Positions 27,680 to 40,101 of a DNA stretch of 64,000 nt are shown one piece after another (positions within the stretch are counted from its first letter, which is position 1; the number at the start of each line of letters is the position of its first letter). The translations under genes and the position numbers were made by a program. This DNA comes from Mycobacterium sherrisii (lineage in GTDB: Bacteria; Actinomycetota; Actinomycetes; Mycobacteriales; Mycobacteriaceae): positions 1 to 64,000 of the forward strand of contig NZ_LQPT01000016.1 of the NCBI RefSeq assembly GCF_002102355.1, written 5' to 3'. A model generated the notes under the pieces. The model ran no database searches. It was given only the letters and a program-made list of their open reading frames with translations, and was not told the DNA's origin.

Positions 27680-29185
27680 ATGCATAGAACCGTCGGGCTC
27701 GCCGTCATCTGCCTGGGCGTCTTCGTCATCAGCGTCGATGCCACCATCGTCAACGTGGCCCTGCCCACCCTGTCGCGCGAACTCGATGCCGACACCTCAC
27801 AGCTGCAATGGATCGTCGACGCGTACACCCTGGTCATGTCGGGGCTGCTGCTGTCGGCCGGCAGCTTCAGCGACCGCTACGGCAGGCGAGGCTGGCTCAA
27901 TGCCGGCCTCGCACTCTTCGCGATCACCTCTGGCCTTGCCGCGCAAGCGAATTCCGCCGACCAGTTGATTGCGGCGCGGGCTGCCATGGGGGTGGGTGCG
28001 GCGCTGATCTTCCCGACCACACTGGGCCTGATCACCAACATCTTCACCGATCCGGCCCCCCGGGCCAAGGCGATCGGTCTGTGGGCGGCCATGGTCGGGG
28101 TCGGCGTGGCCGTGGGACCGATCAGCGGCGGCTGGCTGCTGGAGCACTTCTGGTGGGGCGCGATCTTCACGGTGAACATTCCGGTCGCACTGCTGGCCAT
28201 CGTCGCCGGCCTGCTGTTCGTGCCGACCTCCCGCGATCCCGCCGCACCCCGAATCGACGTTCCCGGGCTGCTGCTCTCCGCGGCCGGAGTCACCGCGCTG
28301 GACTACACCGTCATCGAGGCGCCCTCGTGGGGGTGGACCGGCACCCGGGCCACCGTCCGGTTCATCTCGGCCGCCGCGCTGCTCGCCGCTTTCGCGATAG
28401 TCGAGCGCCGCAGCTCGCACCCGATGCTGGATGTCACGGTGTTCGCTAACCGACGGTTCTCCGGCGGCAGCCTGGCGGTGACCGCCGGCTTTCTGACGCT
28501 GTTCGGCTTCATCTTCGTCATCACCCAGTACTTCCAATTCATCAAGGAATACCGCGCTTTCGACAGTGGCGTCCGCTTGTTGCCGGTGGCCGTCTCGATC
28601 GCGCTGGCCAGCGTCCTGGGCCCGCGGCTGGTAGCGCGGATCGGCACCACCGCCGTCGTGGCCGGGGGCTTGGCCGTGTTCGCCGCCGGACTGGCCTGGG
28701 CATCCACCGCCGACGCGGCGACGAGCTATGCCGAGATCGCCGCGCAGATGCTTCTGCTCGGCGGTGGTCTGGGCCTGACCTTCTCGCCGGCCACCGAGGC
28801 GATCATGGGATCGCTGCCCGCCGACAAGGCCGGTATCGGCTCCGCCGTCAACGACACCACCCGTGAGCTCGGCGGCACCCTGGGTGTCGCGATCGTGGGC
28901 AGCGTCTTCGCGTCGGTGTATTCCGCACGGCTCGCCGCCGCGCCCGAGCTGACCGCACTGCCGGCCGGCGTGCGCTCCGCGATGCGCAACTCAATGGCAG
29001 TGGCGCACGGAGTGATTCAACAGCTGCCCGCCGAACACGCCACGCGGGTGCGCCAGGTCGTCAACCATGCGTTCCTGGACGGCTTGCAGGTTGGTTCGCT
29101 GGTCTGTGCGGGCATCGCGCTGGGTGCGGCGATCATCGTGGCGCGGCTGTTGCGGGCACGCGAATTGGAAAGGGAGAACGCATGA
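27680..29185 (+). CDS. MFS drug exporter, DHA2 (14-helix) family
   Basis: Proton-driven multidrug exporter of 501 residues in the cytoplasmic membrane. The first helices carry the DHA2 signature around SVDATIVNVALPTLSREL and LQWIVDAYTLVMSGLLL, and motif A follows as SDRYGRRGWL. Motif C appears as GVGVAVGPISGGWLL. About fourteen hydrophobic segments can be counted. I chose the ATG at 27680 (MHRTVG); open frame further upstream overlaps the divergent regulator. The stop overlaps the next methyltransferase as ATGA. Exporter and enzyme are probably one operon controlled by the HxlR protein. Confidence 0.9.
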   Translation: MHRTVGLAVICLGVFVISVDATIVNVALPTLSRELDADTSQLQWIVDAYTLVMSGLLLSAGSFSDRYGRRGWLNAGLALFAITSGLAAQANSADQLIAARAAMGVGAALIFPTTLGLITNIFTDPAPRAKAIGLWAAMVGVGVAVGPISGGWLLEHFWWGAIFTVNIPVALLAIVAGLLFVPTSRDPAAPRIDVPGLLLSAAGVTALDYTVIEAPSWGWTGTRATVRFISAAALLAAFAIVERRSSHPMLDVTVFANRRFSGGSLAVTAGFLTLFGFIFVITQYFQFIKEYRAFDSGVRLLPVAVSIALASVLGPRLVARIGTTAVVAGGLAVFAAGLAWASTADAATSYAEIAAQMLLLGGGLGLTFSPATEAIMGSLPADKAGIGSAVNDTTRELGGTLGVAIVGSVFASVYSARLAAAPELTALPAGVRSAMRNSMAVAHGVIQQLPAEHATRVRQVVNHAFLDGLQVGSLVCAGIALGAAIIVARLLRARELERENA

Positions 29186-29973
29186 CTCAGTATTCGACGG
29201 GTCTTTCCCAGCCCAACATCGAACACGCGCTATTGGCCGCCGGAAGAGACCTCACCCGCCTGGTGCCCGCCGACTTGACCGTGCTCGAGGACTTCCACAC
29301 CATGGGCCGCGTCGCCACCGCCCAATTGCCGGACCTCGCCGAAATCGCCCAAGACAGCGTGGTGCTCGACGCGGGCAGCGGGATCGGCGGCACCGCGCGG
29401 TATCTCGCCGACCGCTTCGGATGCAGGGTCACCGCCGTCGACCTCACCGACGAATACTGCCGAACACACCGCTGGCTCAATCGACTCGTCGGCCTGGACA
29501 ACCGGATCACTGTCCACCACGGTGACGTCACGGCATTGCCCTTCGCCGAGGCGACCTTCGACGTCGCCGTCAGCCAGCACGTTCAGATGAACGTCGCCGA
29601 CAAGGCACGCCTGTACTCCGAAGCCCACCGAGTACTGGTCACCGGCGGCCGACTCGCCCTGTGGGACATCGCCATTGGCGTGCCGGACGAACTCGACTAC
29701 CCGCTACCTTGGGCGCAGACACCGGATCAGAGTCATCTGGTCAGCGCCGAGGAGCTGCGCGGCGTCCTCGAGTCGTCCGGTTTCGCCGTCGATGTCTGGA
29801 ACGACCTGACCGACCAGGCGGGCGCGATCATGCAAGCCCTGCTGGCTCAGCCGGCCAACCCACTCGGCCTGCACACCTTCGTAGCCGACTTTGCGCGCAA
29901 GGCCGAAAATCTGACCGTCGCGTTGGGGGATGGACGACTGCGGGTCATTCAAGGCGTCGCCCGGGCGAGTTGA
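29182..29973 (+). CDS. SAM-dependent methyltransferase coupled to the exporter
   Basis: Class I methyltransferase of 263 residues in the UbiE/tocopherol-methyltransferase-like group. Motif I is VVLDAGSGIGGTARYLA near residue 61 and motif II region VTAVDLTDEYCRTH. Motif III region FDVAVSQHVQMNVADKARLYSEAHRVL follows. The substrate is unknown; the N-terminal 55 residues could form a small-molecule lid. It overlaps the MFS exporter by 4 bp, which suggests that the exported compound and the methylated compound are the same or related. The 83 bp after its stop, before the phosphoglucomutase gene, hold nothing recognisable. Confidence 0.87.
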   Translation: MTQYSTGLSQPNIEHALLAAGRDLTRLVPADLTVLEDFHTMGRVATAQLPDLAEIAQDSVVLDAGSGIGGTARYLADRFGCRVTAVDLTDEYCRTHRWLNRLVGLDNRITVHHGDVTALPFAEATFDVAVSQHVQMNVADKARLYSEAHRVLVTGGRLALWDIAIGVPDELDYPLPWAQTPDQSHLVSAEELRGVLESSGFAVDVWNDLTDQAGAIMQALLAQPANPLGLHTFVADFARKAENLTVALGDGRLRVIQGVARAS

Positions 29974-30056
29974 ACATCACCGCCGTTTTCTGGCGGCAGG
30001 CCGACAAGCATGGTGGAGTGGTAGCGCCCGACTAGTTCCGACAGTGAGGATCCTCT

Positions 30057-30815
30057 GTGCTGGGTCTGCCAGAGACGGTGCACGCTTGCCTGTTCGACCT
30101 CGACGGCGTGCTCACCGACACCGCGAGCGTGCACACCAAGGCCTGGAAGGCCATGTTCGACGCCTACCTGTCCCAGCGAGCCCAGCGCACCGGGGAGACG
30201 TTCGTGCCCTTCGATGCCACCGCGGACTATCGGACCTACGTCGACGGCAAGAAACGCGAAGACGGGGTTCGGTCCTTCCTGCAGAGCCGGGGAATCGAAC
30301 TGCCGGACGGCAATCCCGACGACTCGGGCGACCAGGAAACCGTTTTCGGCCTGGGCAACCGGAAGAACGACATGTTCCAGCAGGTCCTCGAAAAGGACGG
30401 CGTCGAGGTCTTCGACGGGTCGCGGCGCTACCTGGAGGCCGCCTCGGCCGCCGGTCTGGGCATCGCCGTGGTGTCGTCGAGCGCGAACACCCGTGAGGTG
30501 CTCGAGATCACCGGGCTCGACCACTTCATCCAGCAACGGGTGGACGGGGTGACGCTGCGCGAGGAACACATCAAGGGCAAACCGGCCCCGGACTCCTATC
30601 TGCGCGGCGCGCAGCTACTCGGCGTCGCCCCCGCGGCGGCCGCGGTGTTCGAGGATGCGCTGTCGGGGGTGGCGGCCGGTCGGGCCGGCAACTTCGGCTT
30701 CGTGGTGGGCGTCGACCGGGTGGGCCAGGCCGACGACCTGCGCCGCAACGGCGCCGACGTCGTGGTGACCGACCTCGCGGAACTGCTGGAAAACGGCAAC
30801 GAGGCCACGGCGTGA
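30057..30815 (+). CDS. Beta-phosphoglucomutase (Rv3400-like)
   Basis: HAD-superfamily mutase of 252 residues that converts beta-glucose 1-phosphate to glucose 6-phosphate. Motif I is [10 protein letters not shown] with D14 as nucleophile and D16 as acid/base. The cap domain spans about 25-140, motif II is VVSSSANT, motif III lies in KGKPAPDSY and motif IV in [12 protein letters not shown]. The start is GTG. The stop overlaps the GTG of the downstream glycosidase-family gene by 4 bp. The pairing indicates a phosphorolytic disaccharide route in which the phosphorylase releases beta-glucose 1-phosphate. Confidence 0.93.
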   Translation: MLGLPETVHACLFDLDGVLTDTASVHTKAWKAMFDAYLSQRAQRTGETFVPFDATADYRTYVDGKKREDGVRSFLQSRGIELPDGNPDDSGDQETVFGLGNRKNDMFQQVLEKDGVEVFDGSRRYLEAASAAGLGIAVVSSSANTREVLEITGLDHFIQQRVDGVTLREEHIKGKPAPDSYLRGAQLLGVAPAAAAVFEDALSGVAAGRAGNFGFVVGVDRVGQADDLRRNGADVVVTDLAELLENGNEATA

Positions 30816-33187
30816 TCACCCAGGATGCCTTCCCGGTCGAACCGTGGGCGGTCCGCGAGACCCGGCTGGACCTGAACCTGATCGCCCAGTCCGAGTCGAT
30901 CTTCGCGTTGTCCAACGGGCACATCGGGTTGCGCGGCAACCTCGACGAGGGCGAGCCGCACGGCCTGCCCGGCACCTACCTGAACTCTTTCTACGAAATC
31001 CGTCCGTTGCCGTATGCCGAGGCCGGCTACGGCTATCCGGAGGCCGGCCAGACCATCGTCGACGTCACCAACGGCAAGATCATCCGGCTGTTCGTCGAGG
31101 ACGAACCCTTCGACGTGCGCTACGGCAAACTCATCTCGCACGAGCGATGCCTCGACCTGAAGACCGGGACGCTGGTCCGCAACGCGCACTGGGCGTCGCC
31201 CGCCGGCAAGGAAGTCAAGGTGACCTCGACCCGGCTGGTGTCGCTGGCGCACCGCAGCGTCGCCGCCATCGAGTACGTCGTGGAAGCGGTCGGCGAATTC
31301 GTCCGTGTCACCGTGCAATCCGAGCTCGTCACCAACGAGGACCAGCCGCGGACGTCGGCCGACCCGCGGGTCGCGGCCATCCTGGACAACCCCCTGGAGG
31401 CCGTCGACCACGAGGACACCGAGTGCGGGGCGCTACTCATGCACCGCACCCGGGCCAGCGCGCTGATGATGGCCGCCGGGATGGACCACGAGGTGGACGT
31501 GCCCGGCCGGGTCGAGATCAACACCGACGCCCGGGCCGACCTGGCGCGCACCACCGTGATCTGCGGACTGCGACCCGGCCAGAAGCTGCGCCTGGTCAAA
31601 TACCTGGCCTACGGCTGGTCCAGCCAGCGCTCGCGGCCGGCGCTGCGCGACCAGGTCGCCGCCGCGCTGCACAGCGCCAGATACAGCGGCTGGAAGGGAC
31701 TGTTGGAGGCGCAGCGCAAGTACCTCGACGACTTCTGGGACAACGCCGACGTCGAGGTCGAGGGCGACTCCGAATCCCAGCAAGCGGTGCGATTCGGACT
31801 GTTTCACCTGCTGCAGGCCAGCGCCCGGGCCGAGCGACGCGCCATCCCGAGCAAAGGACTCACCGGCACCGGTTACGACGGCCACGCCTTCTGGGACACC
31901 GAGGGTTTCGTGCTTCCGGTGCTCACCTACACGCTGCCGCACGCGGTCGCCGATTCGCTGCGCTGGCGGGCCTCGACGATGGAGCTCGCGCGGGAACGGG
32001 CCAGTGAACTCGGCCTCAAGGGGATCAGCTTCCCGTGGCGGACCATTCGCGGCCAGGAGTGCTCGGGCTACTGGCCGGCCGGCACCGCGGCCTTCCACGT
32101 CAATGCCGACATCGCGATGGCCTTCGAGCGCTACCGGGTCGTCACCGGCGACCAGACCCTGGAGGAGGAGTGCGGCCTGCAGGTGCTGATCGAGACGGCC
32201 CGGCTGTGGATGTCGCTCGGCCACCATGACCGCCACGGCGTCTGGCACATCGACGGCGTCACGGGGCCCGACGAGTACACGGCGATCGTGCGCGACAACG
32301 TGTTCACCAATCTGATGGCCGCGCACAATCTGGTGGTGGCCGCCGATGCGTGCAATCGCCACCCCGAGAAGGCCGAGGCGTTCGGCGTCACCAACGAGGA
32401 GACGTCCTCTTGGCGCGACGCGGCCGACGCGGTCCACATCCCCTACGACGAGGAACTGGGGGTGCACCAGCAGTGCGAGGGCTTCACCAAGTTCGCGGAG
32501 TGGGATTTCGAGAACCGGCACAACTATCCGCTGCTGCTGCACGAGCCGTACGTGCGGCTCTACCCGGCGCAGGTGATCAAGCAGGCCGACCTGGTGTTGG
32601 CGATGCAGTGGCAAAGCCACGCCTTCACGCCCGAGCAGAAGGCCCGCAACGTCGACTACTACGAGCGCCGCACGGTACGCGACTCGTCGCTGTCGGCGTG
32701 CTGTCAGGCCGTGATGTGCGCGGAGGTCGGCCATCTGGAGTTGGCACACGACTACGCCTACGAGGCCGCGCTGATCGACCTGCGCGATCTGCATTCCAAC
32801 ACCCGCGACGGCCTGCACATGGCGTCGCTGGCCGGTGCCTGGATGGCGATCGTCGCGGGATTCGGCGGGTTGCGCGACGACGAGGGCATCCTGGAAGTCG
32901 ATCCCGCCCTGCCCGACGGCATCTCGCGGCTGCGGTTCCGGGTGCGCTGGCGCGACTTCCGGCTGATGGTCGACGCCAATCACAGCGACGTCACCTACAC
33001 GCTGACCGACGGGTCCGGCGGTGAGCTGCGAATCCGGCACGCCGGTGAAGAGGTCCTGCTCAAGACCGACGCGCCGACGACGTTCACGGTCCGGCAGCGC
33101 AAGGCGCTGCTGCTGCCGCCGCCGCAGCCGCCCGGCTGCGCACCGACCCACCGGCACAAGCTCACCCAGCGCCCGTCGGACCGCTGA
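30812..33187 (+). CDS. Glycoside hydrolase family 65 disaccharide phosphorylase (Rv3401-like)
   Basis: GH65 protein of 791 residues: N-terminal beta-sandwich, linker, (alpha/alpha)6 barrel and small C-terminal domain. The catalytic acid is the Glu of [15 protein letters not shown] near residue 490, and the phosphate-site region [12 protein letters not shown] follows near 590. GH65 members phosphorylise trehalose, maltose or kojibiose with inversion. Coupling to beta-phosphoglucomutase fits a phosphorylase instead of a hydrolase. Which disaccharide is used cannot be read from the sequence; trehalose is an attractive guess in a mycobacterium. It overlaps the mutase gene by 4 bp (GTGA). Confidence 0.9.
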   Translation: MITQDAFPVEPWAVRETRLDLNLIAQSESIFALSNGHIGLRGNLDEGEPHGLPGTYLNSFYEIRPLPYAEAGYGYPEAGQTIVDVTNGKIIRLFVEDEPFDVRYGKLISHERCLDLKTGTLVRNAHWASPAGKEVKVTSTRLVSLAHRSVAAIEYVVEAVGEFVRVTVQSELVTNEDQPRTSADPRVAAILDNPLEAVDHEDTECGALLMHRTRASALMMAAGMDHEVDVPGRVEINTDARADLARTTVICGLRPGQKLRLVKYLAYGWSSQRSRPALRDQVAAALHSARYSGWKGLLEAQRKYLDDFWDNADVEVEGDSESQQAVRFGLFHLLQASARAERRAIPSKGLTGTGYDGHAFWDTEGFVLPVLTYTLPHAVADSLRWRASTMELARERASELGLKGISFPWRTIRGQECSGYWPAGTAAFHVNADIAMAFERYRVVTGDQTLEEECGLQVLIETARLWMSLGHHDRHGVWHIDGVTGPDEYTAIVRDNVFTNLMAAHNLVVAADACNRHPEKAEAFGVTNEETSSWRDAADAVHIPYDEELGVHQQCEGFTKFAEWDFENRHNYPLLLHEPYVRLYPAQVIKQADLVLAMQWQSHAFTPEQKARNVDYYERRTVRDSSLSACCQAVMCAEVGHLELAHDYAYEAALIDLRDLHSNTRDGLHMASLAGAWMAIVAGFGGLRDDEGILEVDPALPDGISRLRFRVRWRDFRLMVDANHSDVTYTLTDGSGGELRIRHAGEEVLLKTDAPTTFTVRQRKALLLPPPQPPGCAPTHRHKLTQRPSDR

Positions 33188-33205
33188 CCGCGACCCTTGC
33201 CGCAC

Positions 33206-33249
33206 TGTAGACACCCGACTACACTTCGGGGCATAGTCAGTTGACTACA
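33206..33249. promoter_or_regulatory. Tandem operator-like palindromes upstream of the dioxygenase
   Basis: Two 18-bp imperfect palindromes of the form TGTAGTC-N4-GACTACA occur at 33206-33223 (one mismatch in the left arm) and 33232-33249 (two mismatches). Both right arms are exactly GACTACA, spaced 26 bp apart. The second contains the perfect inverted repeat tagtca-gt-tgacta. They end 25 bp before the dioxygenase ATG, a fitting place for a TetR-type repressor. In M. tuberculosis Rv3405c, encoded next door, controls Rv3406; no such gene is present here. Confidence 0.7.
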
Positions 33250-33274
33250 GAACCTCGGGCATAGGACGACAGCC

Positions 33275-34177
33275 ATGACATACCAGATCACCGTCACCAA
33301 ACTCGGCAGCCGCATCGGCGCCAGAATCGACGGGGTCCGCCTCGGCGGCGACCTCGCGCCCGATGTCGTCGGGGAGATCCGCCAGGCCCTACTGACGCAC
33401 AAGGTCATCTTCTTCCGCGATCAGCAGCACCTCGACGATCAGCAGCAGCTCGCCTTCGGCGCGCTGCTCGGCACCCCCGTCGGGCACCCGGCGGCGTCGG
33501 TGCTGGCCGCCAAGAACGCGCCCGTCATCACCCCGATTAACTCCGAGTACGGGACCGCCAACCGCTGGCACACCGACGTCACCTTCGCGGCGAACTATCC
33601 GGCGGCCTCGATCCTGCGCGCGGTCACCCTGCCCAGCTATGGCGGCTCGACGCTGTGGGCGTCGACCGCCGCTGCCTATCAAGATCTGCCCGAGCCGCTC
33701 AAGAGCCTCACCGAGAACCTGTGGGCGCTGCACAGCAACCGCTACGACTATGTGAGCATCGAGGCCGTCGACGCGATGAGCGATGCGCAGCGCGCGTTTC
33801 GCCAGGCGTTCGAGAAGCAAGACTTCCAGACCGAGCATCCGGTGGTGCGGGTGCATCCGGAGACCGGCGAACCGACGCTGCTGGCCGGCGATTTCGTGCG
33901 TGGCTTCGTCGGCCTGGACAGCTACGAATCGAGCGCCCTGCTGGAATTGCTACAGCGGCGAATCACCAAGCCGGAGAACACAATTCGTTGGAACTGGGCG
34001 TCGGGCGATGTCGCCATCTGGGACAACCGCGCCACCCAGCACCGGGCGATCGACGACTACGACGGGCAGCCGCGGCTGATGCACCGTGTCACCTTGATGG
34101 GCGACGTGCCGGTCAACGTGCACGGCGAACGCAGCCGGGTGGTCAGCGGCGCACCCCTCGAGGTGATCGCGAGCTAG
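33275..34177 (+). CDS. Fe(II)/2-oxoglutarate-dependent alkylsulfatase/dioxygenase, TauD family (Rv3406-like)
   Basis: TauD/AtsK-type dioxygenase of 300 residues. The iron-binding facial triad is visible as H99 and D101 in WHTDVTF and H256 in [11 protein letters not shown]267 should bind the 2-oxoglutarate carboxylate. Rv3406 of M. tuberculosis cleaves alkyl sulfates and also inactivates some carboxyquinoxaline drugs by decarboxylation, as known from published work. The gene follows the GH65 gene by 87 bp and has its own palindromic control region. It converges on the cholesterol oxidase with 12 bp between stops. Confidence 0.92.
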   Translation: MTYQITVTKLGSRIGARIDGVRLGGDLAPDVVGEIRQALLTHKVIFFRDQQHLDDQQQLAFGALLGTPVGHPAASVLAAKNAPVITPINSEYGTANRWHTDVTFAANYPAASILRAVTLPSYGGSTLWASTAAAYQDLPEPLKSLTENLWALHSNRYDYVSIEAVDAMSDAQRAFRQAFEKQDFQTEHPVVRVHPETGEPTLLAGDFVRGFVGLDSYESSALLELLQRRITKPENTIRWNWASGDVAIWDNRATQHRAIDDYDGQPRLMHRVTLMGDVPVNVHGERSRVVSGAPLEVIAS

Positions 34178-34189
34178 CGTCCGCGATCG

Positions 34190-35944
34190 TCAACTGGCGT
34201 CGGCCGTCGAGTTGATGTGGTTGATCGGCAACCAGCGCAGCGCGCCCGGCGCCGCGGCGGGCACCACCGGGTGGTGCGGCGGGATCGGCTCGAGCCGGCG
34301 GTACTGGTCGCCCTGCAGCGGCCGCTGATCGACCTCGCCCTTGTTCGGCCACAGCGAGGCCGCCCGCTCGGCCTGCGCGGTGATGGACAACGACGGGTTG
34401 ACGCCCAGGTTCGCCGAAATCGCGGCTCCATCCACGACCAGCAGCGACGGGTAGCCGTACACCCGGTGGTAGGGGTCGATCACCCCGCGCTCGGGGCTGT
34501 CGCCGATCACCGCGCCGCCCAGGAAATGCGCGGTCAGCGGGATGTTGAACAGCTCGCCCCAGGTGCCGCCGGCCACGCCGTCGATCTTGGCGGCGATGCG
34601 CCGGGTCACTTCGTTGCCGACCGGGATCCACGACGGGTTCGGCTGGCCGTGGCCCTGCTTGCTGGAGTACCAGCGGATGCCCAGCTTGCCGCGCTTGGTG
34701 AACGTGGTGATCGAGTTGTCCAGGTGCTGCATGACCAGCGCGATCATGGTCCGCTCGCTCCACTGCCGAGGATTGAGCAGCCGCAGCATCTTGCGCGGGT
34801 CCTCGCCGGCGGCGTCCAGCAACTGCCGCCAGCGCGGCACGTAGGTTTCATCGGGGCCCTCGGGCCCGGGGCCGTCGGTCATCAACGTCTGCAGCAGGCC
34901 CATGGCGTTGGAGCCCTTGCCGTAGCGCACCGGTTCGATGTGGGTGTCCGACGTGGGATGGATCGATGACGTGATCGCCACGCCGTGCGTCAGGTTCAAA
35001 TCCGGCGAGACCTCCAGCCGTCCCGCACCGACGATCGACTCCGAGTTGGTGCGGGTGAGCACCCCCAGCCGCTGCGAAAGCCGCGGCAGCTTGCTCTTGT
35101 CGCGCATCTTGAACAACAAGTGCTGCGTGCCCCAGGTGCCGGCGGCCAGGATGAGATGCGACGCGGTGAAGGTTTGCCGCCGGCGGCGCACCCAGCTGCC
35201 GGTACGCACCGTGCGCACCTGCCACAGCCCGTCCGGACGCTGCTCGAACCCCTTGACCGTCGTCATCGGAATCACTTGCGCCCCAGCAGATTCCGCGAGC
35301 CCGAGATAGTTCTTCAGCAGGGTGTTCTTGGCGCCGTAACGGCAGCCGGTCATGCAGCAGCCGCATTCCAGACAGCCGGTGCGCTCCGGCCCGACGCCGC
35401 CGAAGTACGGGTCGGGCACCTTCTGGCCCGGCGTCTTGGTGCCGTCCGGACCGAAGAACACCCCGACCGGGGTGGGCACGAAGGTGTCGCCACACCCCAT
35501 CTCGTCGGCGACTTCCTTGATGATGCGGTCGGCGTCGGTGAAGGTCGGATTGGTGACCACCCCCAACATTCGCTTGGCCTGCTCGTAGTGCGGCATCAGC
35601 TCCGAACGCCAGTCGGTGATGCCCGCCCACTGCGGGTCGACGAAGAACGGCTCCGGCGGCACATACAGGGTGTTGGCGTAGTTCAGCGATCCCCCGCCCA
35701 CCCCGGCTCCGGCCAAGATCAGGACGTCGCGCAGGGGGTGGATGCGCTGGATGCCGTAGCAGCCCAGCCGGGGCGCCCACAAGAACTTGCGCAGATTCCA
35801 CGACGTTTTCGCAAAGTCTTCGTCGGCAAACCGTCGGCCCGCCTCCAATACGCCGACGCGATAACCCTTTTCGGTCAACCGCAGCGCACTGACACTGCCC
35901 CCGAACCCCGAACCGATGATCAGGACGTCGAAATCTGGTTTCAT
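34190..35944 (-). CDS. choD: GMC-family oxidoreductase, ChoD-like
   Basis: FAD-dependent GMC oxidoreductase of 584 residues annotated in M. tuberculosis as cholesterol oxidase ChoD; later work assigns cholesterol oxidation mainly to a 3-beta-hydroxysteroid dehydrogenase, so the substrate is uncertain. The FAD motif DVLIIGSGFGGSVSALRL opens the protein, GAGVGGGSLNYAN near 90 and the C-terminal DGAAISANLGVNPSLSITA are GMC signatures. A cysteine cluster CLECGCCMTGC near 200 is retained. I chose the ATG at 35944, which places the Rossmann strand at once. It is 40 bp downstream of guaB3 on the same strand. Confidence 0.92.
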   Translation of the reverse strand: MKPDFDVLIIGSGFGGSVSALRLTEKGYRVGVLEAGRRFADEDFAKTSWNLRKFLWAPRLGCYGIQRIHPLRDVLILAGAGVGGGSLNYANTLYVPPEPFFVDPQWAGITDWRSELMPHYEQAKRMLGVVTNPTFTDADRIIKEVADEMGCGDTFVPTPVGVFFGPDGTKTPGQKVPDPYFGGVGPERTGCLECGCCMTGCRYGAKNTLLKNYLGLAESAGAQVIPMTTVKGFEQRPDGLWQVRTVRTGSWVRRRRQTFTASHLILAAGTWGTQHLLFKMRDKSKLPRLSQRLGVLTRTNSESIVGAGRLEVSPDLNLTHGVAITSSIHPTSDTHIEPVRYGKGSNAMGLLQTLMTDGPGPEGPDETYVPRWRQLLDAAGEDPRKMLRLLNPRQWSERTMIALVMQHLDNSITTFTKRGKLGIRWYSSKQGHGQPNPSWIPVGNEVTRRIAAKIDGVAGGTWGELFNIPLTAHFLGGAVIGDSPERGVIDPYHRVYGYPSLLVVDGAAISANLGVNPSLSITAQAERAASLWPNKGEVDQRPLQGDQYRRLEPIPPHHPVVPAAAPGALRWLPINHINSTADAS

Positions 35945-35984
35945 CCCCACCAGTATGAACTTACCGGCCGGTAGCAAACCAGTG

Positions 35985-38845
<2,861 letters not shown>

Positions 38846-38876
38846 TTACCACGGCCCGCCTGCGTAGGCTAGGGGC

Positions 38877-39287
38877 GTGCGTGACCACCTCCCGCCGGGT
38901 TTGCCACCCGACCCTTTCGCGGACGACCCGTGTGACCCGTCGGCGGCGCTGGATGCCGTCGAACCCGGCCAACCCCTGGATCAGCAAGAACGGATGGCGG
39001 TAGAGGCCGACCTCGCCGACCTCGCGGTCTATGAAGCTCTATTGGCGCACAAGGGAATTCGTGGACTTGTGGTCTGCTGTGACGAGTGTCAGCAGGACCA
39101 CTATCACGACTGGGACATGCTGCGGGCGAACCTGCTGCAACTGCTGATCGACGGCACCGTCCGCCCCCACGAGCCCGCCTACGACCCGGAGCCTGACGCC
39201 TACGTCACCTGGGATTATTGCCGGGGATACGCCGACGCATCGCTGAACGAGGCGACGTCGGACGCCGACGGCTTTCACCGCCGCTGA
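38877..39287 (+). CDS. DUF5319 protein (Rv3412-like)
   Basis: Acidic cytosolic protein of 136 residues, identical in length to Rv3412. A Pro-rich start (LPPGLPPDPFADDP) leads to a helical core (EADLADLAVYEALLAHKGIRGLVVCCDECQ) with three Cys in CCDEC, then DHYHDWDMLRANLLQLL. The Cys/His cluster could bind a metal, which is my inference. In actinobacteria it is regularly found next to guaB and sigD, pointing to a housekeeping role that remains undefined. It starts with GTG and converges on rsdA with 10 bp between stops. Confidence 0.88.
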   Translation: MRDHLPPGLPPDPFADDPCDPSAALDAVEPGQPLDQQERMAVEADLADLAVYEALLAHKGIRGLVVCCDECQQDHYHDWDMLRANLLQLLIDGTVRPHEPAYDPEPDAYVTWDYCRGYADASLNEATSDADGFHRR

Positions 39288-39297
39288 GTGCCGCCCG

Positions 39298-40101
39298 TCA
39301 GGGCGTGACACTGGGTGGAATCGACCCCCGGTGGTGATGATGATGGCCGCCGGCCGGGGTGGGCGACGGCGCGGGTGCCGAAACGGTAGCGCTCGGACTG
39401 ATTCCATCCGGCGACCCCGCGGCCGAGGGTGCCAGAGCCTGCGGGGCCTGCGACTGCGGCGCCGGGAGCGCGGCGGGGCTGGGCGGGGCGGCCGGCGGCA
39501 ATGTCGCGTTCGGATCGCGCGCATCCACCCTCGCGTTGAGCAGATCGATCTCGTCCAGCAACTCTTTGCGGCCGGCGCTGTCGTTCATCGAGTTCACCGT
39601 GCTGCTGACCTCGGCCAGCTGGTCCTCGGCCTGCGTCCACTGCCCCTTGTCGATGAGTTGTTGCACCTTGGCCAGATCGGCCTTGGCGGACAACATGATC
39701 TGGCTTTGGCTTGCGGAGGGCTCGTCGAAGAACATTGCGTGCAGGCCGTAGAGCGTCCCGCCCGGGCGAGCCTCCACCACCATCGCGCCGAACCCGCTGA
39801 GGATCAGCAGTGTCGCCGCCACCGATCCGATGGTGGCGAGGCTGCGCCGGCTGCGCCGGCGCTCGAGCATGCCGGCGCGCAGCGCGCCGACGGCCTCTTC
39901 CGGGGAAACCAGCGCGCTGGCCGGCGGCCAGCGCAGGTCGTCGCGCCAATCGCCCAGCAGGGTGGCCAGTGCGTCCTCGTTGGGATCGTCGACGTCGACA
40001 GGCTGCCGTTCGGCGAGCGCGTCCAGGAGCAGATCGGTACGGCTCAGCTCGTCCAGCCCCGGTCGCTCGGTGAAACCGAATTCAGGCCCAGATTCAGGCA
40101 T
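39298..40101 (-). CDS. rsdA: Anti-sigma-D factor RsdA
   Basis: Membrane-anchored anti-sigma factor of 267 residues that holds SigD inactive until proteolysis. The N-terminal cytoplasmic part contains the SigD-binding segment (GLDELSRTDLLLDALAERQPVD). One transmembrane helix (ATIGSVAATLLILSGFGAMVV) lies near 88-108, and the extracytoplasmic region has a helix followed by a Pro/Ala-rich tail ending in five consecutive histidines. The ATG at 40101 overlaps the sigD stop by 8 bp, ensuring linked synthesis of sigma and anti-sigma factors. Confidence 0.92.
   Translation of the reverse strand: MPESGPEFGFTERPGLDELSRTDLLLDALAERQPVDVDDPNEDALATLLGDWRDDLRWPPASALVSPEEAVGALRAGMLERRRSRRSLATIGSVAATLLILSGFGAMVVEARPGGTLYGLHAMFFDEPSASQSQIMLSAKADLAKVQQLIDKGQWTQAEDQLAEVSSTVNSMNDSAGRKELLDEIDLLNARVDARDPNATLPPAAPPSPAALPAPQSQAPQALAPSAAGSPDGISPSATVSAPAPSPTPAGGHHHHHRGSIPPSVTP

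Noticed and set aside
31433-33214. 593-codon minus-strand frame opposite the GH65 gene
   Set aside because: No domain, low-complexity composition, and antisense to a gene with clear catalytic motifs.
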